A stretch of 64,000 bases of DNA from Castanopsis chinensis (GCA_032878915.1 JAVQMG010000132.1:23921501-23985500), one strand, 5' to 3'. Positions 49,740-62,771 are shown, counted from the stretch's first letter. Notes: generated by a model from the letters alone, not told the origin. Numbers and translations are program-made.

Positions 49740-52700
49740 CATAATGATAAAACTAGTCTCCACGATTCGATTGTCCATTTGAACCTAGGTTTTGGGATCT
49801 TAGTCAGTTAGGTTGGGTTGCCATCTTGGAGACTTTTAGGTCATATGCTTTAACCCTATTCTCCTTGATAAGCAGTTACTTGCTCTCTACTAAAGCCTTT
49901 GGTTAATGGTTCTGTCGTATTCTCTTTGAACAATATGAAGTTAATGGAAATAATTCCATTATAGAGCAACTACCTCATGGTATTATGTTTACGCCGTATA
50001 TATTGAGACCTACCATTGTACATATGACTTTGTGCTCTACCAATAGTTGATTTGGTATCACAATGTACATAAATAAAAAGCACAGATTTCATCCACACTA
50101 GTATATCCTTCTGGAAATGACGAAGCCACTTTAGTTCTTCTCCTGTTTTGTCCAATGCAGTAAATTCTTATTAAATTGTGGATTTAGCAATGCATGTTTG
50201 TTTAGAAGACTTCCAAGATACAGCTGCACCACCAAGGGTGAAGACATATCCACTTGTGGATTTAGTGTCTTTTGTGTTGGATATCCAATTAGCTTCACTA
50301 TATTATTCTAGTACAGCTGGATACCAAGTGTGGTGCAACCTATAGTTTACGGTATATTTCAAATACTTCAAAACCCTAACTAATACCTTCTAGTGGTCTT
50401 TCCATGGATTACTAGTGTATATACTCAACTTGCTGACAGAATATGTTATGTCCAATCTTGTGCAGTTCATTAGATATATAAGATTGCCTATTATTCTTGA
50501 ATACTCTAATTGAAATATTCCTTACCCTTTATTCTTAGTTATATATAAATTTACATCTACAAGTATTCTCACTGGACCGTCATCATATTTCTTGAATTTT
50601 TCAAGAACTTTCTTAACATTATGTGATTGAGATAAGATAAGTCTATCAGATTTTTTAGAAATCTTCATTCCTAAAAGTATATTTGCAACACCTGTATCTT
50701 TCATGTCGAACTCACTAGTCAACATTCTTTTGGTAGCTTTAATGATATCATTATTGCTACCTATAATGAGCATCTCATCAACATAGAGACACACAATGAC
50801 ATAGCCATTTGCAGTATCTTTAACATAAACACATTTGTCTCGCTCATTGATTCTAAACCCATTTGACATCATTGAATTGTCAAATTTCTCATGCCATTAC
50901 TTTGGAGCTTGTTTTAATCCATAAAGAGATTTAATAAGCCTACACATTTTCTTTTCTTGACCAGGAACAATGAACCCCTCAGATTGTTCCATATAAATCT
51001 TATCATTTAATTCACCATTTAAGAATGCAATTTTTACATTCATTTGATGTATTTTTGGGTTATACAACATTGCAATAGCCATCAACATCTGAATGGATGT
51101 TATTCTTATAATAGGTGAATATGTGTCAAAATCATCCACACCTTCCTTTTGTTTGTAATACTTTACAACAAGCGTTGCCTTGTACTTGTTAATAGATCCA
51201 TTAGCTTTCAGTTTCCTCTTAAATATCCATTTATATCCAAGAGGTATACAACTTGGTGGAAGATCCACTAGTTCCCATGTATGATTTTGTAAGATGGATT
51301 CAATCTCGCTATTGACAGCTTCTTTCCAAAAAGACGCTTTAGGTGTAGAAATAGCCTTCTTGATGCTTTGTGGTTCATATTCTAACATATAAGTTAGAAA
51401 ATACGGACTAAACATTTTTGACATTTTAGCCCTTTTACTACGTCTAAGATCAACCTCATTCCTCTCGCTCATCAACTCTTGATCATGAGAGGTACTAGAC
51501 GTAGACTTAAAGTTCCTCTTAAGAGAACTTGATTCTTGTGTGGATTTGTAAGGAAATATTTCTTCAAAAAATACAGCATTCCTTGATTAAATAATGGTAT
51601 TCACATTCATGTCAAGAATGTCAGATTTGTGAACTAGAAATCGATATGCACTACTATTATAAGCATAACCAATGGAAACACAATCCATTGATTTTGATCA
51701 TATCTTTATCCTTTTAGGAATAGGGACAGCCACCTATGCCAAACACCCCCACACCTTTAAGAATAGATAGTAAGGCGTTTTACTTTTCTATAATTCATAT
51801 GACATCTTCTTGGTTTTCTTTCTAGGCAATTTATTAAAAATATAATTGGTGGAAAGGATAGCTTCCCCCCACAAGTTCTACGGTAAACTAGAACTTAACA
51901 ACATCGCATTCATCATTTTTTTCAAGGTTCTATTTTTCCTTTTAGCATCTCCATTTTGTTAAGATGAATAAGGTACAATGGTTTGACGAACAATACCATG
52001 TTGTAAACAGAACTCACCAAAAGGTGATTTATATTCCCCACCTCTATCATTTCTTAGAACCTTAATCTTTTTGTTGAGTTAATTCTCAACCTCATTCTTA
52101 TATTAAATGAATGTCTCAATTGCCTTATCCTTGCTCCTTAACAAGTACACATAGTAGTATCTAGTGCAATCATCTATGAAAGTGATGGAATATTTTTTAC
52201 CACCTCTAGTTTGTACAACTTTCATGTCACATGCATTGCTATGTATTAATTCTAGAGGTTCGGTGTTTTTTTCAACTCATTTAAAAGATGCTTTGACCAT
52301 CTTAGCTTCCATACAAATTTCACACTTATGATTAAAATCAATTTTAAATTTAGGCAATAAATTTAAATTTATCAATCTATCAAAAGTATAATAATTAACA
52401 TGACTTAATCTACTATGCCAAACATTAGATAACTCAAGCATGTAAAAAAAAATGTACTCTTATTATTATCAATAGTAGAAATAACAGTCATTACATTCAT
52501 CTTATATAAGCCATTGCTTAAATATCTTTGCCCACATACATTCTACTCTTAAAAAGTGAAAATTTATCAGACTTAAAAACCAATTTGAAACTATTCTTGC
52601 TTAACAATGAGCCAGATACAAGGTTCTTTTGAATGTCTGGCATATGCAGTGCATCCTTCAAAGTAAGATACTTGCTCGTAGTCATCTTTAGCACAACCTT

Positions 52701-52960
52701 TCCATTTCCTTCAATCTTAGAGGTTGAAGAATTACCCATAGTTTTTTTTTTCTCCATTACTCACAGGATTGTATGTAGAAAACTTTTTTTTTTTTTCTTT
52801 CTGAGCATATGTGATGAGTAGCCCTAATGTCCACTCACCATGCCTTGGTATTTCCTCCTACGAAGTTCACTTTAGAAATCTCCGCAGAAGAGTTCATGTT
52901 GGTTTGAGCCACAACATGATTCACAATAATTTTATTTGACATTAGTGTTAAACAAAATCA
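49740..52960 (-). mobile_element. Ty1/copia retrotransposon polyprotein, decayed
   Basis: Minus strand, from 52960 downward: protease-end/pre-integrase (LTLKDALHMPDIQKNLVSGS), integrase text (HGIVRQTIVPYSS, KRKNRTLKKMMNAMLL, NLWGEAI), the reverse transcriptase (50897-51475: WKEAVNSEIESILQNHTWEL, GYKWIFKRKLKANGSI, LYGLKQAPK; 50522-50872: GYVIVCLYVDEMLIIGSNND with a YVDE active site), and RNase H (ALDKTGEELKWL-like, HCDTKSTIGRAQ, MYNGRSQYIRRKHNTMR). Stops and frameshifts separate the pieces. Gag is not recognisable and LTRs could not be paired. Confidence 0.88.
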
Positions 52961-55106
52961 AATTGAATGCTCAAAACCAACCAAGTTTAAGAAAGATATA
53001 TAACTATTAACTTTCAAATATGTTACTGTGCAAAAAAGAAATTCAAACCAACTATCTATAAATCCAAATGGCAGAGCAGGCAATTCGTACACACTAAACA
53101 ATGAATCTAAATAACGCCCCAGCCAAGTAATAAGCCAAAAGAAACAAAAATCCTAATATTATATAATATAAATAAAGAAGATGGAAGTCCTTGAATAATC
53201 AAAACCACCAATAGTCTGTCAAACACGAAATCAACTTTATCAAGAAGCAAAGAACACAAATTAATTTTATAATATAAACAAGGAGATATTTGCGATAAAC
53301 ATAAACCCAAAATAATTAAACACTAAACCCAAAGCAATATTGTGAATAGAAAATTGTCAACCAATCTCGCACAATCAATATCAATTCGCGAATACTGCCC
53401 AGGAATCAAAGATTAAATATAGCACAGTAACTCACATTGATTCACACAGCAGTCACAAAAATAAATTAAAATATATAAATTCTGCTTAAGATTATTGGAT
53501 GTATTTTAACCATTTAATTTTGTGACTAATAAAAAAGGACAACATACATACCTAAATACAAGCAATAACACAAATAAATGTGATAGACAAAAGTAATAAA
53601 TAAATATTGTATATATATAAAAGAAGAAATCTGCAAATAATTAAGAATTCACATATCAAATGCGTGAAGGATGAATGATTTAGATCAAGTTTTGTATTTG
53701 ATACAATCTTCTTAAAGCACATTTCCCCTCTCACATAATCTGTGGTGCTTTGAAACTCTCGGACATCTACTTCTTAGGATAAAATGATCTATGACACTGA
53801 GAAGAAGAACCCAAGGTCCATTATCTATGAACTACTCTATGTCTCTTTCTCTCTTTTTGACCCAAATGAATGCACAAAATATTTTTTCTTTGGGAGAGTT
53901 TGTTTTAATTTTTTTTTTTCATGAATGAGGGATTATGAAAATATACGTTACTGAATAGACATACTGTTTCAAAAATAATTGCTGTATACAGACTTATTGA
54001 CTCAAGAAATAAAATAATAAAATATTATTATTAATTGGACAAGAGGGCTCAGTCCACACATGCCTAAAGCCTAATCTAATTTCCAACCCAAAACCAATAT
54101 TCTCTATCATTCCTATGTGGGACTCAAGAATTCTCACAACTTCAATATAATGTTTAAGAGGACACATTAGGAGCTAATTTTTTATTCACTCCATAATATT
54201 TTTATAACAAACAACCTATCATTTATGACTTGTTGTAAGAGTGTTGTGAAAATATTGTGAACATAATAGTTCTTTAAAAAAACTATAAACTAAAGTTCTT
54301 TGAAATAAAATTAAATGAACAATCATGTACTTTTAATTAGAGTTATACATAAATCATGTCATTCATAAAATAGCTCTTGACTTGGTAAAAAATCTATATA
54401 TGTTTGTTTGTTTATAAACAAGCCAAGTTTAAGTCTTAAATTTAAACTTGTTTGATAAACGAGCTTGAAAAGAAAAAAAAAAAATTCATGATAAATTCAT
54501 TACAATAGGTTTCGATAAAAAAACAAGTCTAGCTTAAGCACGACAATAGGCTTTATAAAAAACAAGTTCAGCCTAAGCTCAATTATGGGCTTGATAATAA
54601 GCTTGACATAGGCTTTAAAAATTAATTACTTTGGAGTTTGGGCCACACTTCCAAACCAAATGAGTTTGATCGTATACTAAAATATATAGGCTTAATAATA
54701 AACTCTTGTTGGATCTTATCTTAATTTTAAGATTAAGAGTTTGATATTGAGCTCAAGCTCAACTTGAGTAATAAATCAAGCTCAACCATTTGAGTTTTTC
54801 ATGATCTTGAACTCAAATATCGGCTGTACTTGTACCATTGTAGCAAAATTCATTTGGAGTTGAAGTTGAACATTTTGTTTTTATTGTGAGCCTAACTTCG
54901 AACATTCAATATTGAAGTCAAAATGGAGGACGTGGCTGAAAGTCTACCGTGGGATCAGTTGCCTGGTTGCAAAGTATTTGCCATTAGGCAACTGTAGAGT
55001 GTAGCACCGAACCACAAAGGCACAAACCCCTCCACCGCGCAAGAGAAAGAAAATACATATATATAAAAAATAAAAATCACAAATCCAAAGCAAAGCTTCC
55101 GTAGAA
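52961..55106. other. AT-rich spacer between the copia remnant and the plastid-type gene
   Basis: The stretch 53500-54170 may be the copia 5' LTR: on the minus strand it holds GAGTCCCACATAGGAATGAT, text common in plant copia LTRs. A MITE relative lies near 54188-54262. Positions 54300-54900 are an AT-rich repeat with AAGCTTGA/CTCAAGCT words. A TATA-like ATATATATAAAAAA at 55055-55070 lies close to the next gene's start codon. Confidence 0.4.
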
Positions 55107-58100
55107 ATGGGCCACATGGCCACCACAACACTGCCATGGCAACCTTCACTGCCGTTAAAGCTAAAGCTAAAGCCACGCTACTGTCACCCAAGGCTTCCGT
55201 CGACGACGACAGTCTTCCCCTCCCGCCACGTGGCGCCCATCAGAGCCTTCCAGCGCAGCGACATCGACGGCTTCGCTAAGCGCATGGTCTCCGGCGAGGC
55301 TTTGAAGGACGCGTGGCGCAGCGCCAACGACGGCTTCGAGCAGTTTCTTTACGAAGCCAAGAAGGCCGCCGAGCGACTCGACCGCCGCTACTCCGTCTCT
55401 CGCCGCCTCAGCTCCGTCGCTCGCTCCGCCGCCGACCGCGCCCGCGAAATCGATAGGGAGTTCGAGATCGGTATGCGCTGGCGCACTTTCTCACTCGACT
55501 TCACCAGAAACTTGCCGAGGGTTTGTTCTCCCTCTCTCCTTCTCACTCGATAGGATTTGTTTGGAAATAGTAGAAACAAACTCTTTGCTCTTTTCTTGCT
55601 TCACACTTGAGTCAGTACAGTGCACTCTCTAAATTTGTGTCACAAGGTAGTGTAGGAGCTTATGAATGATGTTAATTATAGCTTTTATTGGTTCAATTCA
55701 ATTGATTCAAGTTTTGATTTTTGTTAGAGAACAAGCAATCATAGGTAGGTGCAGAATTGGAATTTAGGAATGGTGTTGCAAATTTCATAGTTTTAATTCA
55801 TGGATTTCAGTTCTGGTTTGTTGAAAACTATATCATTAAAAATTAGATAAATGATAAATACAGAGCATCTTAGGCAAAGAATTAGAAGACAACTTGCATA
55901 GGAAAGGAAACACACCCTACATTACATGAGCTGTTATAGTTGCTCGAAGATATCTCTGTTCAATTATATCGAGTCTAGCTTAGTTAGAGATTACATATGC
56001 TCATAGGCTTTATAGAGTTGCCGGCACGACTGTTTCCTACTAGGACTACATATTTTCATTTAAAGTATAGGTCTTTAGAAAGTTTGGCTGGTATACTAAG
56101 CCAGGAACTTACAAGAACTAAATAAACCCACCATTGAATCCTATATTATCCACGAGCCGCAAGCATGGCCAATTCTAGCAAATCTGGAGCCAATGAGCTC
56201 TAGCTTAGCTGACACCTTCTCCCTGTGTAAGTACGAGGTGGAAGGTGAGGTCGTGGGTTCAAGACTCACTGGGTGCATGTGTAACTTACAATCAAACAGA
56301 AAAATTCCAGCAAATCTGAAGTATAGAAATTTACTTTGTCATAGATTGTCAGTCAACAGATAAAGACAAAAAACTAAACTATTGGCATTTAACTTAGTAC
56401 ACCTAAAAGAACAATGGAACTAACTAAAAATTGATCATGAAAGGTCACAGAAAGGCAAGTTTTCTTTACTATTGAAATTAATACTTTCATTTGGTCTTTG
56501 AATATTGTTATTGCCTTATTGGCTCTTATGCTTTTGATGTTAGGGTGATCGCTAATAATTCTGTTCTTTGCCATTGATGCAGTACAGGAAACAGCTCAAT
56601 GATTTTTTGGACACTCCATTAGGAAGAAGTTTTGCGGTTTGTATCCCTTAAAATACTGCTGCATGTTATTTATGTGAAGTGTGAACAGATTTTTCTATGA
56701 GGGCTATTTTATAAGTGCAATTATATGATATTACAGATGATCTTAATTAATACAGGAGGGCCTTTTTAATATTTAGTTCGTATTACATTATAATAGGTAC
56801 TGGGCTATATTTTTAGATAAAACTGATGCAAATTTTACTGTCAATAGAAAATTAGGGTTCATCAGGTAGGTTTGGAAGGATTAGTTGCTCTCAGAAGGTT
56901 TAGTGAAATTTAGGGTTTAAGGGTTTCAAAAGTTGAGAGAAGGGTATGATTTGGGGCTGTAAATAGGAGGATAACAGAGAAGAAGTTGGTGAATGTCTAA
57001 GCTGTGTGAAAAGTTATGTAAATGGTATTGGGGCTGGTTATAGAATTGAAAGGATGATTAAGGTGATAGAAGAAGAAAGAAGAAATAATAAAGAGAAGAA
57101 GCATACTGTCAGAAATTAAAAATGCAAGTTCTAAATTTCTTTTCAGTAAGCACTGACTCCATAATAGAAAATTACAACCTCTTTATAATAAGGAAACCCA
57201 AATGCAAGCTAATCCTATCCCTTAGATCAGATGAATACGAATCATCCATATAAAATTTTAACTATAATACTAAAAGAAAACTGAAAATTAATAAGGCCCA
57301 AAAAACTACCTTTAGCACTTAATGCCAGACCAAAGGGAGTTTTTAATTGGCATGGGCCTCTTAATTGACATAAGGCCCAAAGCCTTAGTCTTGGGCATTG
57401 GGTAGTTCTTCTCTAAACATGCTAGGGCTGCTGCATTACTGCTTATCATTTCAAATGAATGGGTGAAATTATTTAGAGGTAATGGCTTTGGTATGACAAA
57501 TACTTCATAAGTTTGACCACCTATGAGCTATGTGCATTTGGATTAACTTATTTCCATCACCTTATTTGCTTATGTACAGGTTTTTAAAGTCTCACCTTTT
57601 ATAATGTAACAGCTTTTCAAGTCTCGTTTTTTCTAGGTACAGTTGTACTTTTACCAACTTTTAGCGAATAAGCATTTTAACAAAAAATAATCCTGAAGCA
57701 TATTGTCACATAAATATTCTTCCAGTGCTTGTTCTGATTCCAAGCAAGCCCATATGCTAATTCCTGGGTTATTGTCCTTATCTCATGTTTGGTGCTGATT
57801 CCAAAATCCAAGCAATGCAAGGTGTTGATTGCTAGGTTCTATTTTCCTGTTTTTATTGTTTGGTGCCGACTCCAAGCAAATCCTAGGTATTGATTCCTGG
57901 GTCCTATCTTTTCTTCCCCCCCAAACACGTTCCCATTTGATAGTTCATTGGCTTGTTTCTGTTAAGTAGGTTTGGACACCAAATTTGACCTATTAATATT
58001 TATTGGCTGCAATTGATTACTGCTGATTGATGCTATTAGAGAGATTTGATTTATATTTTCATATATGAGGTAATCTCATTATGGGTTTTTTTTCTTTCCA

Positions 58101-60384
58101 TGTTTGTCATGATCTGGGGACATTTTTATTTATAATTTCTGGGGACCCTATTTAAAGAGGCCAAAATTCACGGTTGTAGATTAGTTGATCATGGGCTTTT
58201 AAAATTTGGGTTCGAAGTTTTCTTCCAATGCCTGATGTTGATTCCAAGCAAGTCCAGGGTCTGAATCTTGGGTTTCTATCCTTATCCCATGCTTGGTGCT
58301 AATTCCAAGCAGCCCTGGTTGTTGATTCCTAGGTTTTATTTTATTTTCTCTACGCAAACTCTGTGTGCTTATTCTAGGTCCTATCCATTTTGTTTTGTTC
58401 TCTTTTTATTTCCCAAACACAAGTCTCAAGGCAAGTTCCCCTTGAGACTTGTCTTGCATCAGTTTTGTTATTCATTATATAGTATAGTCAACTCAAAATT
58501 AAGTTGTTTTCTTTTGCATATTGAATGTAATTCAGAGTAAACTAAAAGTCAAGCCACGGAATAAAACAAGTCATGGTTACCATTTTCCATTTATTGCTTG
58601 CTAAACCTTGGGGGTTCTATGTTTGGCGGTGTAGAAAATCTCAAGATGAAATGGATAGAATTATGCTTTAAACTTTGAATACTTGGTATTTTGTTGTAAG
58701 AATTTTTAGATTTATCTTTCTTTCTCTTCACCACCTGCCAACTGGCAGAGACATCACATTAAGAACTATATTCAGGAAAATAGCACTTGAATCTGTAAGA
58801 ATAAAATATCTCTGTATGTATTCTGACTGTTGGTTATGCAAACACTTTATTTGGTAACTTAATCTTGGTTGTGAACTTTCTTGTCTTCTTTTTGTAGACA
58901 ATTTTCTTCCTCTGGTTTGCATTATCTGGATGGCTTTTTCGGGTCTTGATATTTGCAACATGGATACTGCCATTTGCCGGTCCACTTCTTATTGGGACTA
59001 TTGCCAATAACCTTGTTATAAAGGTATGGTTCATGTTACTTTGCTTTTGTCTATGCAGGTGTGCTTGTACAATTTTATAGTTATTTTAGTTGCAATTCTT
59101 TTAGGGGCACAATTGGACTTGTTGCACCATATACCATTGTCAATATGATGCAATTAGCTATGAACTGTTTGTCAGTCTCTTTTTAAACCTCATACATGGT
59201 CGGAATATATCTTTGAATAAATGATAGGGCAAAAGTCACCATGATCAGATAACCAAGTGATTATCTTTGTGTATGAACTTTCAAGCTATTGGTAGCGTTC
59301 TACAGAAATTGTGATAATTTACATGTATGACTTTCATCCTTGATATGGTCCAATCAAAAGGGAGGCCCTAAATATATTTTTTCTTCCTGTGCCATTTGCA
59401 CCTCTTATGTCATGATCAATTTTAATTGATGTGTGTTATGTTATAAGACTTATTGTTTTGATTCAAAGATTTAAATTCTTCTTTTATTATTATCCGGCTC
59501 CGATTCCCCTTCTTTCAATAGTCGAATACTTTCATAAAGACCTTGTTTTTTCAATGAAAGAATTTATTTTTAGTTTTTTTTTTTAACAAATCAATATGTT
59601 TTTAAATGAAGCTAAAACGTGGAAATAAGTTCAACTAATGTTGTGTCTTGTCGTTTAGGAGGATATCTTCATCATTTATTTTGTCTAGGAATTTATATAT
59701 TTTCATCCCACTTAATTATGTAAACTAACTTGGTTCAATGATTGTATTTGTTCAATTTTGCAATGTATAGCTTGTTCATATATGTATCAAATATAGTCAA
59801 ACATAATCCTACTTCCTTGGCATCAAACTCAGTGGTTATCACTACAAAAATGAATGTAATTTAGATGAGGCAGAAGTAGGCAATCTAGATGTTCTTCTTG
59901 ACTTGATCTTTTGGAAGTGCTAGCATGGCCAATTGTGTTGCACCAAATGGTTTGTCTTGCCCCATAACTGTTTGGTTGGTAGCCTTTCTTGATGTACCAC
60001 ATATACTATTCAGCAGATGAATTTATTTATTATTATTTTTTTTGATAAGTAATAAGTTTTATTGATATAAAAAATGGAACACCCTAGTACATAGGGAGTG
60101 TACAAGGGGTCAAAACCCATTTGGTTTGTCTATAGATTGGAATTTATGATTAACTAATGATTCAAAATAATGTGTCAATTTCCCCTAAACTTGGACAGGG
60201 TGCTTGTCCTGCTTGTAAGAGGCAGTTTGTTGGTTACAAGAACCAAATAATTCGTTGTACAAGCTGTGGAAACATCGTGTGGCAGCCGAAAGGGGACTTC
60301 TTTTCCAGAGATGGTAAAGGCACCTCTTCTTCAAAATCAAAGTCAGACCCTGATATTATTGATGTTGAGTTTGAGGAGAAATAA
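55107..60384 (+). CDS. Probable plastid membrane protein with C-terminal zinc ribbon, complete spliced gene
   Basis: Exons 55107-55520, 56583-56636, 58898-59023, 60199-60384; all introns are GT-AG in phase 0, giving 259 residues. The first 45 residues are rich in Ser/Thr/Arg/Pro with almost no acids, like a chloroplast transit peptide. Residues of about 50-138 form a charged, probably helical region (AKRMVSGEALKDAWRSANDG, AADRAREIDREFEIGMRWRT). Exon 3 (157-198) is hydrophobic, with one or two membrane segments (FFLWFALSGWLFRVLIFATW, PFAGPLLIGTIANN). Exon 4 holds a zinc ribbon, CPACKRQFVGYKNQIIRCTSC, followed by GNIVWQP and an acidic tail DPDIIDVEFEEK. Exon 1 is much more GC-rich than its surroundings. 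I do not recognise the family; plastid location is inferred. Confidence 0.88.
56173..56321 (+). mobile_element. tRNA-derived SINE with flanking target duplications, in intron 1
   Basis: The body, about 56190-56304, has RNA polymerase III promoter-like boxes: box A TAGCTTAGCTGACA (56201-56214) and box B GGGTTCAAGACTC (about 56255-56267). Flanking direct repeats TTCTAGCAAATCTGGAG (56173-56189) and TTCCAGCAAATCTGAAG (56305-56321) match at 15 of 17 positions and fit a target duplication. Confidence 0.75.
57720..58410. repeat. Degenerate minisatellite of 65-75 bp units in intron 2
   Basis: The unit contains GGTGCTGATTCCAAGCAA and then GTTGATTCCTGGGTTCTAT. Copies start near 57727, 57790 and 57860, and again near 58222 and 58290, with unrelated sequence between the two groups. 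The units differ by substitutions and small gaps, so this is an old array. It lies wholly inside intron 2 (56637-58897). Confidence 0.7.
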
Positions 60385-60942
60385 AGGGATGCCCAAGTGA
60401 TGGTGCCATGGTGATTTCACCCAACATGGGCATTTAATACAGAGAGCAAAGAGAACATTCCTACTGTTCATTAGTTCTGATGTTTTGTGTCATTATTATT
60501 ATTATTAATTTTTTTTTTTTTTTCATGTTTGTGTTAATTTTGTGTCCTGTAATTTTGAAGTGCTTATAATGTCAGTTTGTATACCCTTTTTACAAGGAAT
60601 ACCACAACCTCTTGTCCTGACAGAAAATCTTTATATTGATGATAGGCAGCCTTTTGAGACAATAACAATCACATTTTCTAATGTGCTACAGGGAAAAAAA
60701 AAAACATGTTAGAGATTTAGGAAAATTTTGGCAAATTTCTTGGCCTCCTGAGACTGTTTGTCTTTACCATTTGTATGTTAGCAATTCTCACATTGGTTGG
60801 ATAGCATGTTCATTTTTGTATTTAATTTGATTTTTTTTTTTCCAAATAACTGAATTAGTCGAGTGTATTTTTGTTGATCAATTTGTTTAGGTCTACTGTG
60901 GTGATCAAAACATATTGCAAATATGGGACCTTTTTGTTCGCC

Positions 60943-61897
60943 TTAGAGTAATCACATCAGTATGTGTAAACTTGTGCAAAATAGAAAAAGTTATCCATTT
61001 TACACATTTTGACCCCAAAAAACACCCACATCAATGGGTGTAAACTTGTGCATTTATGCACAATTGCAATAGTAACCGTGCATATATGCACGGTTACTAT
61101 AGCATTTGCATTTATTATTTTTTCTCTCCTTCACCTCACTCTCTCATTTCAGCTTCTCACTCTCACCATTCCCTCTTTTATCTCCGGTCCCTCAGTCTAG
61201 ACTCATCGAAATGATCTGTCTAGCTCTCCAACGCCGATCAATCCATCCTTGCTGATTAGCCTCACCAATTAGCCTTGCCGATCAGTTTCTTAGTCTCACC
61301 TCTCTCTCTTTTATCTCTGGTCCCTTAGTCTAGGCTTACCGGTGCTAATTAGTCCAGCCTTACTGATTAGCCTCGCCGTTCAGTCCAGCCTCACTGATAC
61401 GATCTCACTCAACTTTGATCCTTTTTTAATTTTTTTGTTTGATTAGTTTTGGATTTTCTATTTGATTACAGTCCAGCCTTACTGATACGATCTCACTCAA
61501 CTTTGATCCTTTTTAATTTTTTTGTTTGATTAGTTTTGGATTTTCTATTTGATCAGTGGGTTGATGATGGTGGTTGTGTAGGTTGATGATGGAGAGTTGG
61601 ATATTGATCGTAGATGGTGGTTGGGTTTTGATGATTTTGATGAGTATTGATCGGGTTGATGGGTATTGATCCGTGGGTATTGATTGGGTTGATGGAGGCT
61701 GGGTATTGATCGTTGATGGTGGCTGGGTATTAATCGGGTTGATGGTGGCTGAGTTTAGAATATTTTATTTGAATAAATGTGTATAATAGACAAACTGATG
61801 TGGGTGTTTTGTTAAAATAGGAGTGTAAAATAGAAAAAAAGTAGGTTTTAGATATGCAAATTTACAAAATTTTTGCATCCACTGATACGGATGCTTA
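60943..61897. mobile_element. Tourist/PIF-Harbinger-like MITE 1
   Basis: The element spans 60946-61894, with TTA on both sides (60943-60945 and 61895-61897). The left end GAGTAATCACATCAGTATGT and the reverse complement of the right end (GCATCCGTATCAGTGGATGC) form an imperfect inverted pair. The interior holds an 88-bp tandem duplication and a degenerate GATGGTGG/TATTGATCG-rich stretch (61560-61750). No coding sequence. Confidence 0.65.
61381..61555. repeat. Two-copy tandem duplication of about 88 bp inside MITE 1
   Basis: The unit starting CAGTCCAGCCTCACTGATAC at 61381 recurs at 61469 as CAGTCCAGCCTTACTGATAC, with near-identical text through TTTTGGATTTTCTATTTGAT. The second copy is one base shorter in the T-run. 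Confidence 0.85.
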
Positions 61898-61937
61898 GTA
61901 TATATGGATTTTGTTTAATATAGACTTATTTTGCCTG

Positions 61938-62771
61938 TTAGAGCACTTCCACTAGTAGGTGTAAAATAGAATAAGTGCATAATTTTACACAATTTTATAC
62001 ATTGAAGCTCAAAATCTAGCCACGTCAATTCATCTATATTACTGTTTATATCCAATACTGCTACAGTAACCGTGCAAATACATATTATTATTATAGCTTT
62101 CTAAATGATTATTTTATTTGATTTTCTCTTTCATCCAATTCTCTCTTCCTTTACCCTCTTCCTCCTTTACCTTCTCTTCAATCTAGTAACAGCAAATCTA
62201 TACAAATCATCAAAATCGTTCTAAATCTAGATCCAAATTCATCAAACTCATATACAAATTCTAAATAATCAAACCCAAATTGAAAAAAGAAGGAGAAGAA
62301 GAAAGAAAGAAAGAAGAAGACGCCGAAGAAGAAGCAACAATTGCAAATCCGCCCAAAATCACCATTTTCTCCACCGAAAATCTTTGCTTCTTTGCACAAA
62401 ATCACTACCTATAATTAAACCCAAATTGCAAACCCAAAATCATCATCTATAATAGAACCCAAATTGCAAAAGAAGAAAAAGAAGAAGAAAGAAGGAGAAG
62501 AAAGAGAGGCACGTTTAGGGAAAATAGAAATAGGGAAAAGAAGAAGAAGAAAGGGAGTCTGTGTTAAGAGAAAAAAGGGAGAAAGAGTGTTAGGTGGGGG
62601 TGGTGGGAAATAAAAAAGAAAGTGAGGAAAAATATTATTTAAATAAAAGAATGTGTATAATAGATAAAATGATGTAAGTGTTTTTGTAAATTGTTTATGT
62701 AAAATAGAAAAAGTGGGTTCTTATGTTAAAATAGATGAAATTTTTTTGATAGATTGATACTAATGCTCTTA
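61938..62771. mobile_element. Tourist/PIF-Harbinger-like MITE 2
   Basis: The element spans 61941-62768, flanked by TTA (61938-61940 and 62769-62771). Left end GAGCACTTCCACTAGTAGGT; right end reverse-complemented GAGCATTAGTATCAATCTAT. It shares subterminal TGTAAAATAGAxxAAGTG text with MITE 1, only 44 bp away, so the two belong to one superfamily. The interior has AAG/GAA-rich purine runs (62281-62335 and 62466-62600). Confidence 0.65.

Noticed and set aside
53500..54170. 5' LTR of the copia element
   Set aside because: Words typical of copia LTRs are present, but no second copy, primer-binding site or TG...CA ends could be matched by eye.
55388..55579. Minus-strand ORF over the plastid-type gene's first exon
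   Set aside because: Antisense shadow of the GC-rich exon 1.
56200..56290. A functional tRNA gene
   Set aside because: The boxes are tRNA-like but no cloverleaf can be formed, and flanking duplications show a SINE.
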